64,000 nt of DNA, from NCBI GenBank assembly GCA_012839745.1, contig DUMS01000078.1, forward strand, positions 1 through 64,000. The letters run 5' to 3'. The position numbers were made by a program, and so were the translations under genes. Shown piece by piece: positions 16,093 to 24,772 of the stretch (its first letter is position 1; each line of letters opens with the position of its first letter). Source of the DNA: Tissierellia bacterium. GTDB taxonomy: Bacteria; Bacillota; Clostridia; Tissierellales; Tepidimicrobiaceae. The notes under the pieces were generated by a model, which was given only the letters and a program-made list of their open reading frames with translations, was not told where the DNA came from and searched no databases.

Positions 16093-16935
16093 ATGATTTT
16101 TTTCAAAAAATACAAAAATAGAATGATAGTAGCTTTGATTGCTATCATTCTTATTGTTATTATCGGAATTACAAGCAGTGAAAGGATAAAAATAACAGCA
16201 ATAGAAAGATTTGTAGGCAATGTATTTTCTCCTGTACAAAAAGTTGTATTTAGTGTTGGGAGAAATATTTCTGACTTTTTTACATCTATTAAGGATTTGT
16301 TTAGCCTGAAGGAAGAAAATGAACAGTTAAAGCTGAAGATATTGGAATTGGAAGATACCATTAGAAAATATGAGGATATAATCGGGAGAAGCGAATACTT
16401 AATAAATGAAAAGAAGCTTTTGGAAAACACCAGCTATAATCTCATTGCTGCGCAGGTTACAGGCAAGGAGCCTGGGAACTGGTTTAATAGGTTTACCATT
16501 GACAAAGGATTGAAAGATGGCATAAGGAAAGGCGATACTGTAATACAAGCTGTTAAGGTAGATGGAGAAATAGTTCAGGAAGGCGTTGTTGGAAGAATTA
16601 TTGATGTGGGGGACAATTGGGCTAAGGTCATTTCTATTATAGATGAAAGCAACAACATTTCATTCAAAGTAATAAGAACCCAGGATGGCGGGATACTGTC
16701 GGGCAATATTGATGGAAATTTAAGCGGTTATCTTTTTGACAGCAAGGCAGATATTATGAAGGGAGACAAGCTGTTTAGTTCAGGGCTTGGAGGTATATAT
16801 GTTGATAATCTGTATATAGGAGAAATAACCAATGTAATAAAGGAAGATGAAGACCTGGCAAAGAAGATTGAAGTTGAACCAGCAGTGGATTTCAAAAAAA
16901 TATATAAGGTATTTGTTATAACAAATAGACGATAG
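16093..16935 (+). CDS. mreC: Rod shape-determining protein MreC
   Basis: A 280-residue bitopic membrane protein. One N-terminal helix (about residues 10-28) is followed by a coiled coil (about 75-110, rich in E, L and K) and a beta-rich extracytoplasmic MreC domain with VTGKEPGNWFNRFTIDKG, VGRIIDVGDNWAKV and FSSGLGGIYVDNLYIGEI. It scaffolds the elongasome and links MreB to PBP2. It begins 13 nt after mreB. Confidence 0.94.
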   Translation: MIFFKKYKNRMIVALIAIILIVIIGITSSERIKITAIERFVGNVFSPVQKVVFSVGRNISDFFTSIKDLFSLKEENEQLKLKILELEDTIRKYEDIIGRSEYLINEKKLLENTSYNLIAAQVTGKEPGNWFNRFTIDKGLKDGIRKGDTVIQAVKVDGEIVQEGVVGRIIDVGDNWAKVISIIDESNNISFKVIRTQDGGILSGNIDGNLSGYLFDSKADIMKGDKLFSSGLGGIYVDNLYIGEITNVIKEDEDLAKKIEVEPAVDFKKIYKVFVITNRR

Positions 16936-16945
16936 AGGGATTAAA

Positions 16946-17446
16946 TTGAGCATATTAGCGTTAGTTTTAATTATAATTATAAATTTCATACTGCAAACTA
17001 CAATAGTACCATATTTTAGCATTTTGGATGTTGTGCCCAATACAAGCCTTATTGTTGTAGTCATAATTGCAATATTGAATGGTAAAAGGGTTGGTGCTGT
17101 TTGTGGGCTTATTATTGGACTGCTGCAGGATATAATGTTTGCCATGCCTTTAGGCATAAATCCATTTATATATTTCTTTGCAGGTTATTTAATTGGTATG
17201 ACTGAGAATAAGCTATCCAGGGAAAGCGTATTGCTTCCTATTTTTATGACTATTTTATCAACAATAGGTTATCACCTTCTTTATTACCTGTTTACATTTT
17301 TCCTGGGGTATGAAATTTCCATAGTTGATATCATGAAGGATATTGTTTTAGTTGAAACTATCTACAATACACTGCTGTCAATATTATTGTTTAAATTGCT
17401 ATCAAGGTTTTTCCACACTCCTTCAATCAGATTCAGCAAGAAATAG
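16946..17446 (+). CDS. mreD: Rod shape-determining protein MreD
   Basis: A 166-residue hydrophobic protein with about five transmembrane helices. LQTTIVPYFSILDVVPN near the N-terminus and GLIIGLLQDIMFAMPLGINPFIYF match the MreD family. It is the integral membrane partner of MreC in the elongation complex. It uses a TTG start, 10 nt after mreC, and the PBP2 gene follows 12 nt downstream. Confidence 0.9.
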   Translation: MSILALVLIIIINFILQTTIVPYFSILDVVPNTSLIVVVIIAILNGKRVGAVCGLIIGLLQDIMFAMPLGINPFIYFFAGYLIGMTENKLSRESVLLPIFMTILSTIGYHLLYYLFTFFLGYEISIVDIMKDIVLVETIYNTLLSILLFKLLSRFFHTPSIRFSKK

Positions 17447-17458
17447 AGGTGTGTTAAT

Positions 17459-20400
17459 TTGAGATTAATAGAGAAGATTAAGGATAGATATAACATATTG
17501 ATTATATTTGTAAGTATTGCCATGATTTTGCTTTCCTTTAGATTAGCCACCTTAACTATTGTAGAGGGAGATTATTACAGGGATATATCGGATAATAAAA
17601 GATTAAAGGAGATATATGTAACTGCTCCCAGAGGCGAGATTAGAGATAGATATGGAAGACTTTTGGCAGGAAACAAGCTTAGCTTTACAGTTCAAATATT
17701 GAAGGACGAAATAAATACATTGAGTAGAAGTGAAAAAAATGAGGTATTGCTAATGTTAGCCAGGTTATTGGAAGAGGATGGAGCAAACTATGTAGATGAA
17801 TTTCCAATAAATTTTAATGTATTTGAATATTCCAGCGAGGAGATATATAATGCAGAAAACCTGTCGCCCATGGATAAGGTAATAGACATAATAATATCCA
17901 ATAATCTATTACCTGAAATACTGGATACTTTTTATATTTATCCTGATTACGAGGAGCATTATAAATTTATAACAATGAACAGGGCAATTGATGCTCTGGA
18001 GGATAAGGATATCCATGTTCCAATTGTTGTAGAGGTTGCAGGGAACAGCCTAAATATTAAATACGATGAAAAAGAGGATATTGAACTGTGGAAGAAGGAA
18101 TATGGGATAGATATTGATTCCACGCCTAAAGAGGCTATAGTCCAACTTGTCAACAATAACAAAAATATCATAAGAAAGATTATGGACCATCCAATAGCTA
18201 GACAGTTGGCCTATAATATAATTGAAAAGAAAAACCTTAATGAAAATATCGTTTTAAAGGACTACTCCCTTTCCTTTGATGAGGAGTATTATGAAATAAA
18301 AAGGTCCCTTATGAATTCATTCAGCAACATTACCTTAGAGACAGATGCCAAGGATGATTTTGTTGAAATAGTTACAAATACTTCTCTAGTGGATTTGCTG
18401 TTTAAGGTAGTTGAGGAAACTGATGATAATGAAAAAGTAACCAGAATAATGCCTGGTGAGATCCTAATTGACAAGATTAAAGAAAAAGGACTTGAATCAC
18501 CTGTAAAAATTGAATATGATGAAGAGAATTCTACAGTTGTATACAGTTATAAGAATGATGAGGATAGGAGTGGCAGGCTTCCAATAGATGCCCTTATTGG
18601 GTTTGCACAGCAAAACAACATACTGAAGGATTTTATTACTGATGATAGGGTAAAAAGCATTGCACAGGAAGTAGTGCTTTCTAATGGATATAACCCAAAG
18701 ATATCCGTATCCAAATGGGAGTATGTACCTATAGTGGATAAAACCAATTGGTACGGCAAATTCTCTATACCAGTGGAATATGATGTTGAGGAAGCATTTA
18801 ATTATTTAATAGATTACTATGAATTAGATGAGAATTTAAGCCGATATGAATTGAGAGTAATTATGTCATTGTATGACCAGCTGGATAAGCAGGGCCAAAG
18901 GGCATATCAGCCTATTAATATTGCCTATGGAATTAAGGATGCTACTGTAGCTAAAATTGAGGAAGGCTTTGTGGAATATCCTGGGGTTCAGGTTTCTATT
19001 GAACCAGTAAGATACTATCCTGAAAAGGAAACTGCAGCTCATATTCTAGGGTATTTAGGAAAGATTTCGCAGGCAAATGAAATTGAAAAATATGTTGTTG
19101 AAAATAACTATTCTCCAAATGATATAATTGGAAAAACCGGGATTGAGGAAAAATATGAATTGCTTTTAAAAGGCAAAAATGGTGTAAAAAGGGTTGAGGT
19201 TGATGTGCTTGGGAATAGGACCAACATAATAGATGAGGAGGAAGCTATACCAGGAAATAACATATATTTAACTATAGACCTGGAGCTTCAAAAGGTTGCT
19301 GAAAAAGCCCTTGAATATGGACTTGAAAAGATTAGAGAAGGTGGAGTATTTGAGAGCAAGTGGGGAGATTATAAGTTTGGAATCAGCAATTCCAAGAAAA
19401 GACCATATATAAATGCAACATCAGGAGCTGTAGTTGTAACCAGCGTAAAGACTGGGGAAATACTGGCCCTGGCAAATTATCCTTCCTATGATCCTAATCT
19501 ATTTGCTACAGGGATTTCCAAATCAGACTGGGAAAGCTTATTCCCTGAACATGAGGAGGATTTGCTGGCTCCAAGGCCATTATATAATATTGCAATACAA
19601 ACAGCTATTCAGCCTGGTTCGACCTTTAAAATGGTTACAGCTTTAGCTGCCTTGGAAAAAGGATTGGACCCCAGTAAGACAATAAGGGATATGGGTTATG
19701 TACAATTTGGAACTGCAAGGTTTGGATGTTGGTATTGGAATTCCTACGGAAGAACCCATGGTAATACAAATCTATATGATGCAATAAGGGATTCCTGTAA
19801 CTATTATTTCTATTCACTGGCATTGGGATATAATCAGAGAACCGGACAGCCTGTAGGAGTAACCCTCGGAATTGAAGATATAGCTGAAATGGCAAAAAAA
19901 CTTGGGCTAAATGATAAAACAGGTATAGAAATAGATATACCAAAGGAAGCATCAGGCGGAGTTCCAAATCCTCAGAGTAAGATTATGGTTACCCAAGCGC
20001 TATTGAGAAATTATCTGAAAAGCCATATTAGGAACTATATAAAGGAAGGATTGGAGTTTACAGACAAGGAGATTCAGGAAAAAATAAATGAAATTGTAAG
20101 CTGGTTGGAGGAAGATAATATTATTTCAAGAAATGAAGTTATAAGAAGGCTTGATGAAATGGGAATTGAACCTGAAAAGGTACTGCCAGGGGATAGGGAA
20201 GGCCTGGCTGACAGGATTAAGTATACTTATTTAAATTACGCAGGCTGGAATATAACTGATACTCTTAATGTTACAATAGGTCAGGGGCAAAATGCATATA
20301 CCCCTGTACAGATAGCAAATTATATAGCTACAATTGCAAATGGAGGATATAAGAATAAGCTGACTTTAATCAATAGCATAAAGAATTATGATAATTCACA

Positions 20401-20794
20401 GACCATATATGAAAGGGAAGTTGTTTCAGAAAGGATAGAACTAAATGATTATAATAATCTGGAATACGTTAAGCTGGGAATGAGAAAAGTAGTGACAGAA
20501 GGAAGTGTACGCAGTATATTTAAGGACTTCCCTATATCCGTAGCAGCTAAAACCGGTACTGCTCAAAGATCTGGAATAAATCCCGTTACCGGGGATACCT
20601 ACGATGAATATGCATGGTTTGTAGCCTTTGCACCTTATGAGGATCCAGAAATTGCTATTTCTATTGTTCTATTTCAGGGAGGTAGCGGAGGATATGCTGC
20701 TCCAATAGCAAGAGAAATTATTGCTCAGTATTTCGGGTTAAACAACACCAGTGTAGATGAAAGATTGCCTTTTGAAAATGGATTGGGAAGGTAG
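17459..20794 (+). CDS. Class B penicillin-binding protein 2, unusually long
   Basis: An elongasome transpeptidase that cross-links peptidoglycan. An N-terminal transmembrane helix (about residues 12-32) and the PBP dimer domain (TAPRGEIRDRYGRLLAG) are followed by a transpeptidase domain with SxxK (STFK, Ser about 721), SxN (SCN, about 779) and KTG (about 1031). At 1111 residues it is far longer than a typical PBP2 of about 630-700. The region before the active Ser is greatly enlarged, and about 90 extra residues, predicted helical and charged (KEGLEFTDKEIQEKINEI region), lie between SxN and KTG. TTG 17459 follows GAGGTG. It occupies the mrdA/pbpA slot after mreD; no rodA is next to it. Confidence 0.93.
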   Translation: MRLIEKIKDRYNILIIFVSIAMILLSFRLATLTIVEGDYYRDISDNKRLKEIYVTAPRGEIRDRYGRLLAGNKLSFTVQILKDEINTLSRSEKNEVLLMLARLLEEDGANYVDEFPINFNVFEYSSEEIYNAENLSPMDKVIDIIISNNLLPEILDTFYIYPDYEEHYKFITMNRAIDALEDKDIHVPIVVEVAGNSLNIKYDEKEDIELWKKEYGIDIDSTPKEAIVQLVNNNKNIIRKIMDHPIARQLAYNIIEKKNLNENIVLKDYSLSFDEEYYEIKRSLMNSFSNITLETDAKDDFVEIVTNTSLVDLLFKVVEETDDNEKVTRIMPGEILIDKIKEKGLESPVKIEYDEENSTVVYSYKNDEDRSGRLPIDALIGFAQQNNILKDFITDDRVKSIAQEVVLSNGYNPKISVSKWEYVPIVDKTNWYGKFSIPVEYDVEEAFNYLIDYYELDENLSRYELRVIMSLYDQLDKQGQRAYQPINIAYGIKDATVAKIEEGFVEYPGVQVSIEPVRYYPEKETAAHILGYLGKISQANEIEKYVVENNYSPNDIIGKTGIEEKYELLLKGKNGVKRVEVDVLGNRTNIIDEEEAIPGNNIYLTIDLELQKVAEKALEYGLEKIREGGVFESKWGDYKFGISNSKKRPYINATSGAVVVTSVKTGEILALANYPSYDPNLFATGISKSDWESLFPEHEEDLLAPRPLYNIAIQTAIQPGSTFKMVTALAALEKGLDPSKTIRDMGYVQFGTARFGCWYWNSYGRTHGNTNLYDAIRDSCNYYFYSLALGYNQRTGQPVGVTLGIEDIAEMAKKLGLNDKTGIEIDIPKEASGGVPNPQSKIMVTQALLRNYLKSHIRNYIKEGLEFTDKEIQEKINEIVSWLEEDNIISRNEVIRRLDEMGIEPEKVLPGDREGLADRIKYTYLNYAGWNITDTLNVTIGQGQNAYTPVQIANYIATIANGGYKNKLTLINSIKNYDNSQTIYEREVVSERIELNDYNNLEYVKLGMRKVVTEGSVRSIFKDFPISVAAKTGTAQRSGINPVTGDTYDEYAWFVAFAPYEDPEIAISIVLFQGGSGGYAAPIAREIIAQYFGLNNTSVDERLPFENGLGR

Positions 20795-20818
20795 AAAAAC
20801 CTTCCAATTCATTTTTTT
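20783..20818 (+). terminator. Terminator after the PBP2 gene
   Basis: GGAAGGT and ACCTTCC pair around an A-rich loop and are followed by a run of seven T residues. The 5' arm overlaps the last codons of the PBP2 gene. It separates the mre/PBP2 group from minCDE. Confidence 0.75.
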
Positions 20819-20885
20819 AAAAAGTAGAAGGAATTTTTGAAAAAATAAAGAATATATAAATAGACATCTTTTGGAGGTAATATTT

Positions 20886-21506
20886 GTGAAAGAGGGACTG
20901 GTTAGCTTTAAAGGTATTAATGGAGGAATTTACATACATGTCAAAGGCGGAGAATACAGTTCTATATTGGAAGAGCTTGAAAGAAAACTGTTAGAATCAC
21001 TGGACTTTTTTAAAGGTGCAAAGATAGCTGGTATCAAAGGGGATAGCATTTCAAGGGAAGAAAAAAAAGAACTGTTAAATATAATGAAATATAAGTATGA
21101 CCTTAATGTTACAGAGGATTTTAAGGAAGACCCTTTAGACAGACCAAACATGTTTGAAGGTATAGTTGAAGGCATGACGAAGTTTATACATAATACAATA
21201 AGGTCTGGGCAGGTAATTGAATATGACGGAAACATAGTTGTTATAGGAGATGTAAATCCAGGAGCTCTTGTTAGGGCGAAAGGGAATATTGTCATTTTAG
21301 GACGGTTAAAGGGAGTTGCCCATGCAGGTTGTGATGGAAATACAAAGGCTTTAGTTGCTGCTTATGATTTGCGTCCAACGCAGCTTAGGATTGGCAATAT
21401 TATAAGCAGAAGACCGGATGAAAATATGGATACTACAGGTTTACCGGAAGTAGCCAAAGTACATGATAATGAAGTTGTTATAGAACCATACTTACCAAGA
21501 AAATAA
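20886..21506 (+). CDS. minC: Septum site-determining protein MinC
   Basis: A 206-residue FtsZ inhibitor. It has a short N-terminal domain (residues 1-~100) and a C-terminal right-handed beta-helix domain with RSGQVIEYDGNIVVIGDVN, GALVRAKGNIVILGRLKGVA and HAGCDGNTKALVAAYDLRPTQLRIG. With MinD it prevents division near the poles. GTG 20886 lies about 8 nt after GGAGGT; the TTG at 20871 overlaps that site. It begins a three-gene minCDE group after a terminator; I found no convincing promoter in the 70-nt gap. Confidence 0.93.
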   Translation: MKEGLVSFKGINGGIYIHVKGGEYSSILEELERKLLESLDFFKGAKIAGIKGDSISREEKKELLNIMKYKYDLNVTEDFKEDPLDRPNMFEGIVEGMTKFIHNTIRSGQVIEYDGNIVVIGDVNPGALVRAKGNIVILGRLKGVAHAGCDGNTKALVAAYDLRPTQLRIGNIISRRPDENMDTTGLPEVAKVHDNEVVIEPYLPRK

Positions 21507-21524
21507 ATGATAGGAGGAATTACT

Positions 21525-22325
21525 ATGGTAATGGGAAGAGCAATTGTAATAACATCTGGAAAAGGTGGAGTAGGCAAGACCACTGCTACTGCAAATATAG
21601 GGACAGGCCTTGCCATGTCAGGATATAAGGTAGTAGTTGTTGATACTGATATAGGGCTAAGAAACCTGGATGTAGTAATGGGGTTGGAAAATAGAATAGT
21701 ATATGATATTGTTGATGTTGTAGAAGGCAACTGCAGGCTCAAGCAGGGACTTATTAAGGATAAGAGGTTTGACGGATTGTACCTTTTGCCTGCAGCACAG
21801 ACAAAGGACAAGACTGCTATAACTCCAGAACAGATGATAGAGCTTGTTGCAAAATTAAAAGAGGAGTTTGATTTCATTATAATAGATTCACCTGCAGGCA
21901 TCGAACAGGGTTTTAAAAATTCTATTGCAGGTGCCGATGAGGCATATATAGTAACTACACCTGAGGTATCTGCAGTAAGAGATGCAGATAGGGTTATAGG
22001 TTTATTGGAAGCCCATGGAATTAAAAACCCAAAGCTGATAATCAATAGAATCAGGTATGATATGGTTAAAAGAGGAGACATGATGAATGTTGAAGATATC
22101 ATTGATATACTTGCAATAGACCTTTTAGGTATAATACCTGATGACGAAGCAATAGTAATATCAACAAATAAAGGTGAGCCCGTAATTGCTGAAGAAAAAC
22201 CATTATCTGCCAAGGCTTTCAGGAATATATGCAGCAGAATACTTGGAAATGAAGTTGAACTCTTAGATTTGGATGTTAATGAAGGCAAGTTTAGCAAGCT
22301 GTTAAAAATTTTGTTTAGCAAGTAA
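21525..22325 (+). CDS. minD: Septum site-determining ATPase MinD
   Basis: A 266-residue ParA/MinD family ATPase. It has the deviant Walker A motif SGKGGVGKTTATANIG, the DTDIGLRNLD and IIDSPAGIE motifs, and a C-terminal amphipathic tail (KFSKLLKILFSK) that would bind membrane when ATP-bound. It recruits MinC and is cycled by MinE. ATG 21525 follows AGGAGG. The long open frame on the opposite strand is only the shadow of this gene. Confidence 0.96.
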   Translation: MVMGRAIVITSGKGGVGKTTATANIGTGLAMSGYKVVVVDTDIGLRNLDVVMGLENRIVYDIVDVVEGNCRLKQGLIKDKRFDGLYLLPAAQTKDKTAITPEQMIELVAKLKEEFDFIIIDSPAGIEQGFKNSIAGADEAYIVTTPEVSAVRDADRVIGLLEAHGIKNPKLIINRIRYDMVKRGDMMNVEDIIDILAIDLLGIIPDDEAIVISTNKGEPVIAEEKPLSAKAFRNICSRILGNEVELLDLDVNEGKFSKLLKILFSK

Positions 22326-22338
22326 AGGGGGAATAACC

Positions 22339-22620
22339 TTGGATTTATTTAAAGCTTTTGGGAAAAACAAAAATCAGAGTAAAAATGTTGCAAAGGAAAG
22401 GCTAAAATTAGTACTGGTTCATGATAGATCCGATTTATCTCCCAGGTTTTTGGATATGATTAAGGGAGATATTATTAGGGTTGTTAAAGAATATGCAGAT
22501 ATTGATCAGGAAGCATTGGATATAAAGTTTACAAGGATGAAAAGGGATTACGATAATACCCCTGTTTCTGCCCTAGTAGCCAACATACCTATAATAAAAG
22601 TTAAAGATAACTATAGATAA
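22339..22620 (+). CDS. minE: Cell division topological specificity factor MinE
   Basis: A 93-residue MinE. The N-terminal anti-MinCD segment (KNVAKERLKLVLVHDRSDLS) matches the family strongly and the C-terminal part forms the topological specificity domain (VALVAN-type ending with TPVSALVANIPI). It stimulates MinD ATPase to drive pole-to-pole or dynamic patterning. It uses a TTG start after AAAGGGGG. Its presence shows this organism uses a MinE-type Min system rather than only DivIVA. Confidence 0.95.
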   Translation: MDLFKAFGKNKNQSKNVAKERLKLVLVHDRSDLSPRFLDMIKGDIIRVVKEYADIDQEALDIKFTRMKRDYDNTPVSALVANIPIIKVKDNYR

Positions 22621-22638
22621 TATATTTGTTAAAAATTA

Positions 22639-22667
22639 TTGAACTTAATATTTTAATCTGATATAAT
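22639..22667 (+). promoter_or_regulatory. Sigma-A promoter of the FMN-binding lipoprotein gene
   Basis: TTGAAC (22639-22644) and a perfect TATAAT (22662-22667) are separated by 17 nt, with an extended -10 TGA just before TATAAT. It lies about 65 nt upstream of the start codon. Confidence 0.75.
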
Positions 22668-22729
22668 TTAATTGCTGTTTGCATTTTTTAAAACACAATA
22701 AAAGATAAAAGTTTTACGGAGGTGTACTA

Positions 22730-23599
22730 ATGAAAAAGAGATTAGGTTTAATGGTGTTATCTATGGTGTTGGTATTTGCCTTGTTAGTTGGATGTAGTGG
22801 AAAGGATTCTGAAACTAGCACAGGCGATAACAACAACCAAAATGAAGCTAAGGGTGAGCTGGTTGATGGTACTTATTTAGTAAAGGATCCAGTAAGCGAC
22901 CATGGAAACTATGGAATGGCAATAATGGAAGTTGCAAACGGAGAAATTTCCTCATTTGAGTATGTTGAAATATTAGCAACATCAGGTGAAGAGAAGAATG
23001 AAAACAATTACAATTATGCAGAAGGATTAGCAGTAATTGCTAACCTGAATGAACAATTTAATGAAACTAAGGACATAGAAAAAGTAGACTTCGATGCAGT
23101 AACTGGCGCAACCCACACAAAGGAAAACTTCAAGAGAATTGTTAACGAATTAATGGACAAGGCTGCAAAAGGCGAAAAGTATGAACCAGTATACAAGGAT
23201 GGCGAATATACAGCAACTGCTGAGGAAGCTAGCCATGGATGGCTTGGTGAAGTAAAAATAGTTGTAAAACATGGACAAATTGTTGGATTGGATTACTATG
23301 AATATGCTGTAGAAGATATGGAAGGCAAGAAAGTAGTATTTGATGAAGATAACAAGCCAGTTACAGGCGATGATGGAAAACCTGTTACTGAAGCAGTTCA
23401 AATATCTGCTGGAGAAAGAAAATCAAAGGATAACTACTCATACTTAGAGTCAATGGAAGTAATGTCTAAGATGCAAAAATTAATAATTGATAACAATGGA
23501 GTAGAAAACCTCGATGTAGACAGCGTAACAGGTGCTACAAACACAAGAACAACTATTATTGAATTAGTTGAAAAAGCACTTGAAGGTGCTAAGTTATAA
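22730..23599 (+). CDS. Lipoprotein with two FMN-binding domains
   Basis: A 289-residue exported flavoprotein. The signal ends in the lipobox LLVGC (Cys 22), followed by a polar linker and two FMN_bind repeats. Each repeat ends in a flavinylation motif: VTGATHT in the first and VTGATNT in the second, where the Thr after GA would carry covalent FMN. Two-domain lipoproteins of this kind include Listeria PplA, which works in extracellular electron transfer; I infer a similar redox role, not proven. GGAGGTG precedes the ATG, and it has its own strong promoter and terminator. The gene for ApbE, which attaches FMN, follows directly. Confidence 0.88.
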   Translation: MKKRLGLMVLSMVLVFALLVGCSGKDSETSTGDNNNQNEAKGELVDGTYLVKDPVSDHGNYGMAIMEVANGEISSFEYVEILATSGEEKNENNYNYAEGLAVIANLNEQFNETKDIEKVDFDAVTGATHTKENFKRIVNELMDKAAKGEKYEPVYKDGEYTATAEEASHGWLGEVKIVVKHGQIVGLDYYEYAVEDMEGKKVVFDEDNKPVTGDDGKPVTEAVQISAGERKSKDNYSYLESMEVMSKMQKLIIDNNGVENLDVDSVTGATNTRTTIIELVEKALEGAKL

Positions 23600-23618
23600 T
23601 ATTAATTACGAAATTTGG

Positions 23619-23646
23619 AAACCCTAACATAGTGTTAGGGTTTTCT
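23619..23646 (+). terminator. Terminator after the FMN lipoprotein gene
   Basis: AACCCTAAC and GTTAGGGTT pair around a short loop and are followed by TTTTC. The T tract is short, so read-through into apbE is likely and could set a high lipoprotein to low transferase ratio. Confidence 0.65.
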
Positions 23647-23668
23647 AAATATATAGGAGAGGAAAAAT

Positions 23669-24703
23669 ATGAATGGCAAAAAAACTGTTATATTTTTATT
23701 GATATTAATATTACTAAGTGCCACAAGCTGTACGCAGAAAACTGTAAATCCCATATCCAGATCAGGGTTTATGATGGACACTATTATAAACTTAAGAATA
23801 TACGATACAACTGATGAGAATATACTGGATATTGCTATGGACAGATTAAAGGAAATTGAAGAGAGAATGAGCGCAACTATAGAAAGCAGCGATATCAGTC
23901 AAATAAATGCAAATGCTGGAATAAAGCCTGTGCAAGTTCATGAGGATGTATACTATGTACTTGAAACTGCAAAACATTATGCCACATTAAGCGACGGTGC
24001 ATATGAACCAACTATAGGACCTTTGGTGGACCTTTGGAATATAAATGACGATGAAAGGGAAAGGGATTCCATACCAAGCAATGAAGAAGTTGAGAAGGCG
24101 TTAGAATTTGTAAACTACAATGATTTAAAACTGATGGAAGATAATTATGTGTTTCTGAAAAGAAAAGGAATGAAGCTGGATTTGGGCGGCATAGTTAAAG
24201 GCTATGGTGCTGATGAAGTAAAAAGGATATTTGCTGAAAATGGGGTTAAATCTGCCATTATAGACCTAGGAGGAAATATATATGTAATGGGAGATAAGGG
24301 AAATGGAACACCATGGAAAATCGGAGTGACTAATCCCTTTGAGCCAAGTGGCAGGTTTACAGGAATGTTAGAGCTTACAGACAGTTCCATAATTACTTCA
24401 GGAGATTATGAAAGATATTTTATATATAATGGAAAAAGATATCACCATATTATTGATTCTAAAACAGGATATCCTTCAGATGGCGAAGTTTCAGGGGTCA
24501 GCATTATTTCTGAAAAAGGAATTGATGGGGATGCCTTATCTACTACATTGTTCATATTGGGAGTGGATAAGGGATTGGAGCTTATAGAAAATATGGATGG
24601 AATTGAGGCTATTTTTGTCACCAAGGATAAAAAGGTAATAATGACTGAAGGACTGGAAGGAAAATTTATTATGGATAATCCGGAATTTCAACTTATAAAA
24701 TAA
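23669..24703 (+). CDS. apbE: FAD:protein FMN transferase (ApbE), lipoprotein
   Basis: A 344-residue enzyme that transfers FMN from FAD to Thr residues of target proteins outside the membrane. The N-terminal lipoprotein signal has SATSC with Cys 21. Family motifs are FMMDTIINLRIYD, LDLGGIVKGYGADE, IIDLGGNIYVMG and GIDGDALSTTLFILG, which include the Mg and FAD-binding positions. Likely substrates in this window are the double-FMN lipoprotein just upstream, RnfG and RnfD. ATG follows AGGAGAGG. The gene has no obvious promoter of its own. Confidence 0.95.
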   Translation: MNGKKTVIFLLILILLSATSCTQKTVNPISRSGFMMDTIINLRIYDTTDENILDIAMDRLKEIEERMSATIESSDISQINANAGIKPVQVHEDVYYVLETAKHYATLSDGAYEPTIGPLVDLWNINDDERERDSIPSNEEVEKALEFVNYNDLKLMEDNYVFLKRKGMKLDLGGIVKGYGADEVKRIFAENGVKSAIIDLGGNIYVMGDKGNGTPWKIGVTNPFEPSGRFTGMLELTDSSIITSGDYERYFIYNGKRYHHIIDSKTGYPSDGEVSGVSIISEKGIDGDALSTTLFILGVDKGLELIENMDGIEAIFVTKDKKVIMTEGLEGKFIMDNPEFQLIK

Positions 24704-24724
24704 TAGCTATTAATGAGTAATAAA

Positions 24725-24766
24725 ACCCACCTTCTATAAATATCATATAAGTAGGATAAGGTGGGT
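24725..24766 (+). promoter_or_regulatory. Hairpin that covers the ribosome binding site of the LytM-like gene
   Basis: ACCCACCTT (24725-24733) and AAGGTGGGT (24758-24766) are a perfect 9-bp inverted repeat around a 24-nt AT-rich loop. The 3' arm contains the Shine-Dalgarno AAGGTGG of the gene starting at 24773. No T tract follows, so translational control is a better reading than termination. Confidence 0.5.
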
Positions 24767-24772
24767 GAAATT

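Noticed and set aside
20819-20885. Promoter of minC
   Set aside because: TTGAAA and TATAAA are present but separated by only 12 nt, too short for sigma-A; not reported.
21362-22321. 319-residue open frame on the minus strand
   Set aside because: It lies wholly opposite minD/minC and has no recognisable domain or binding site.
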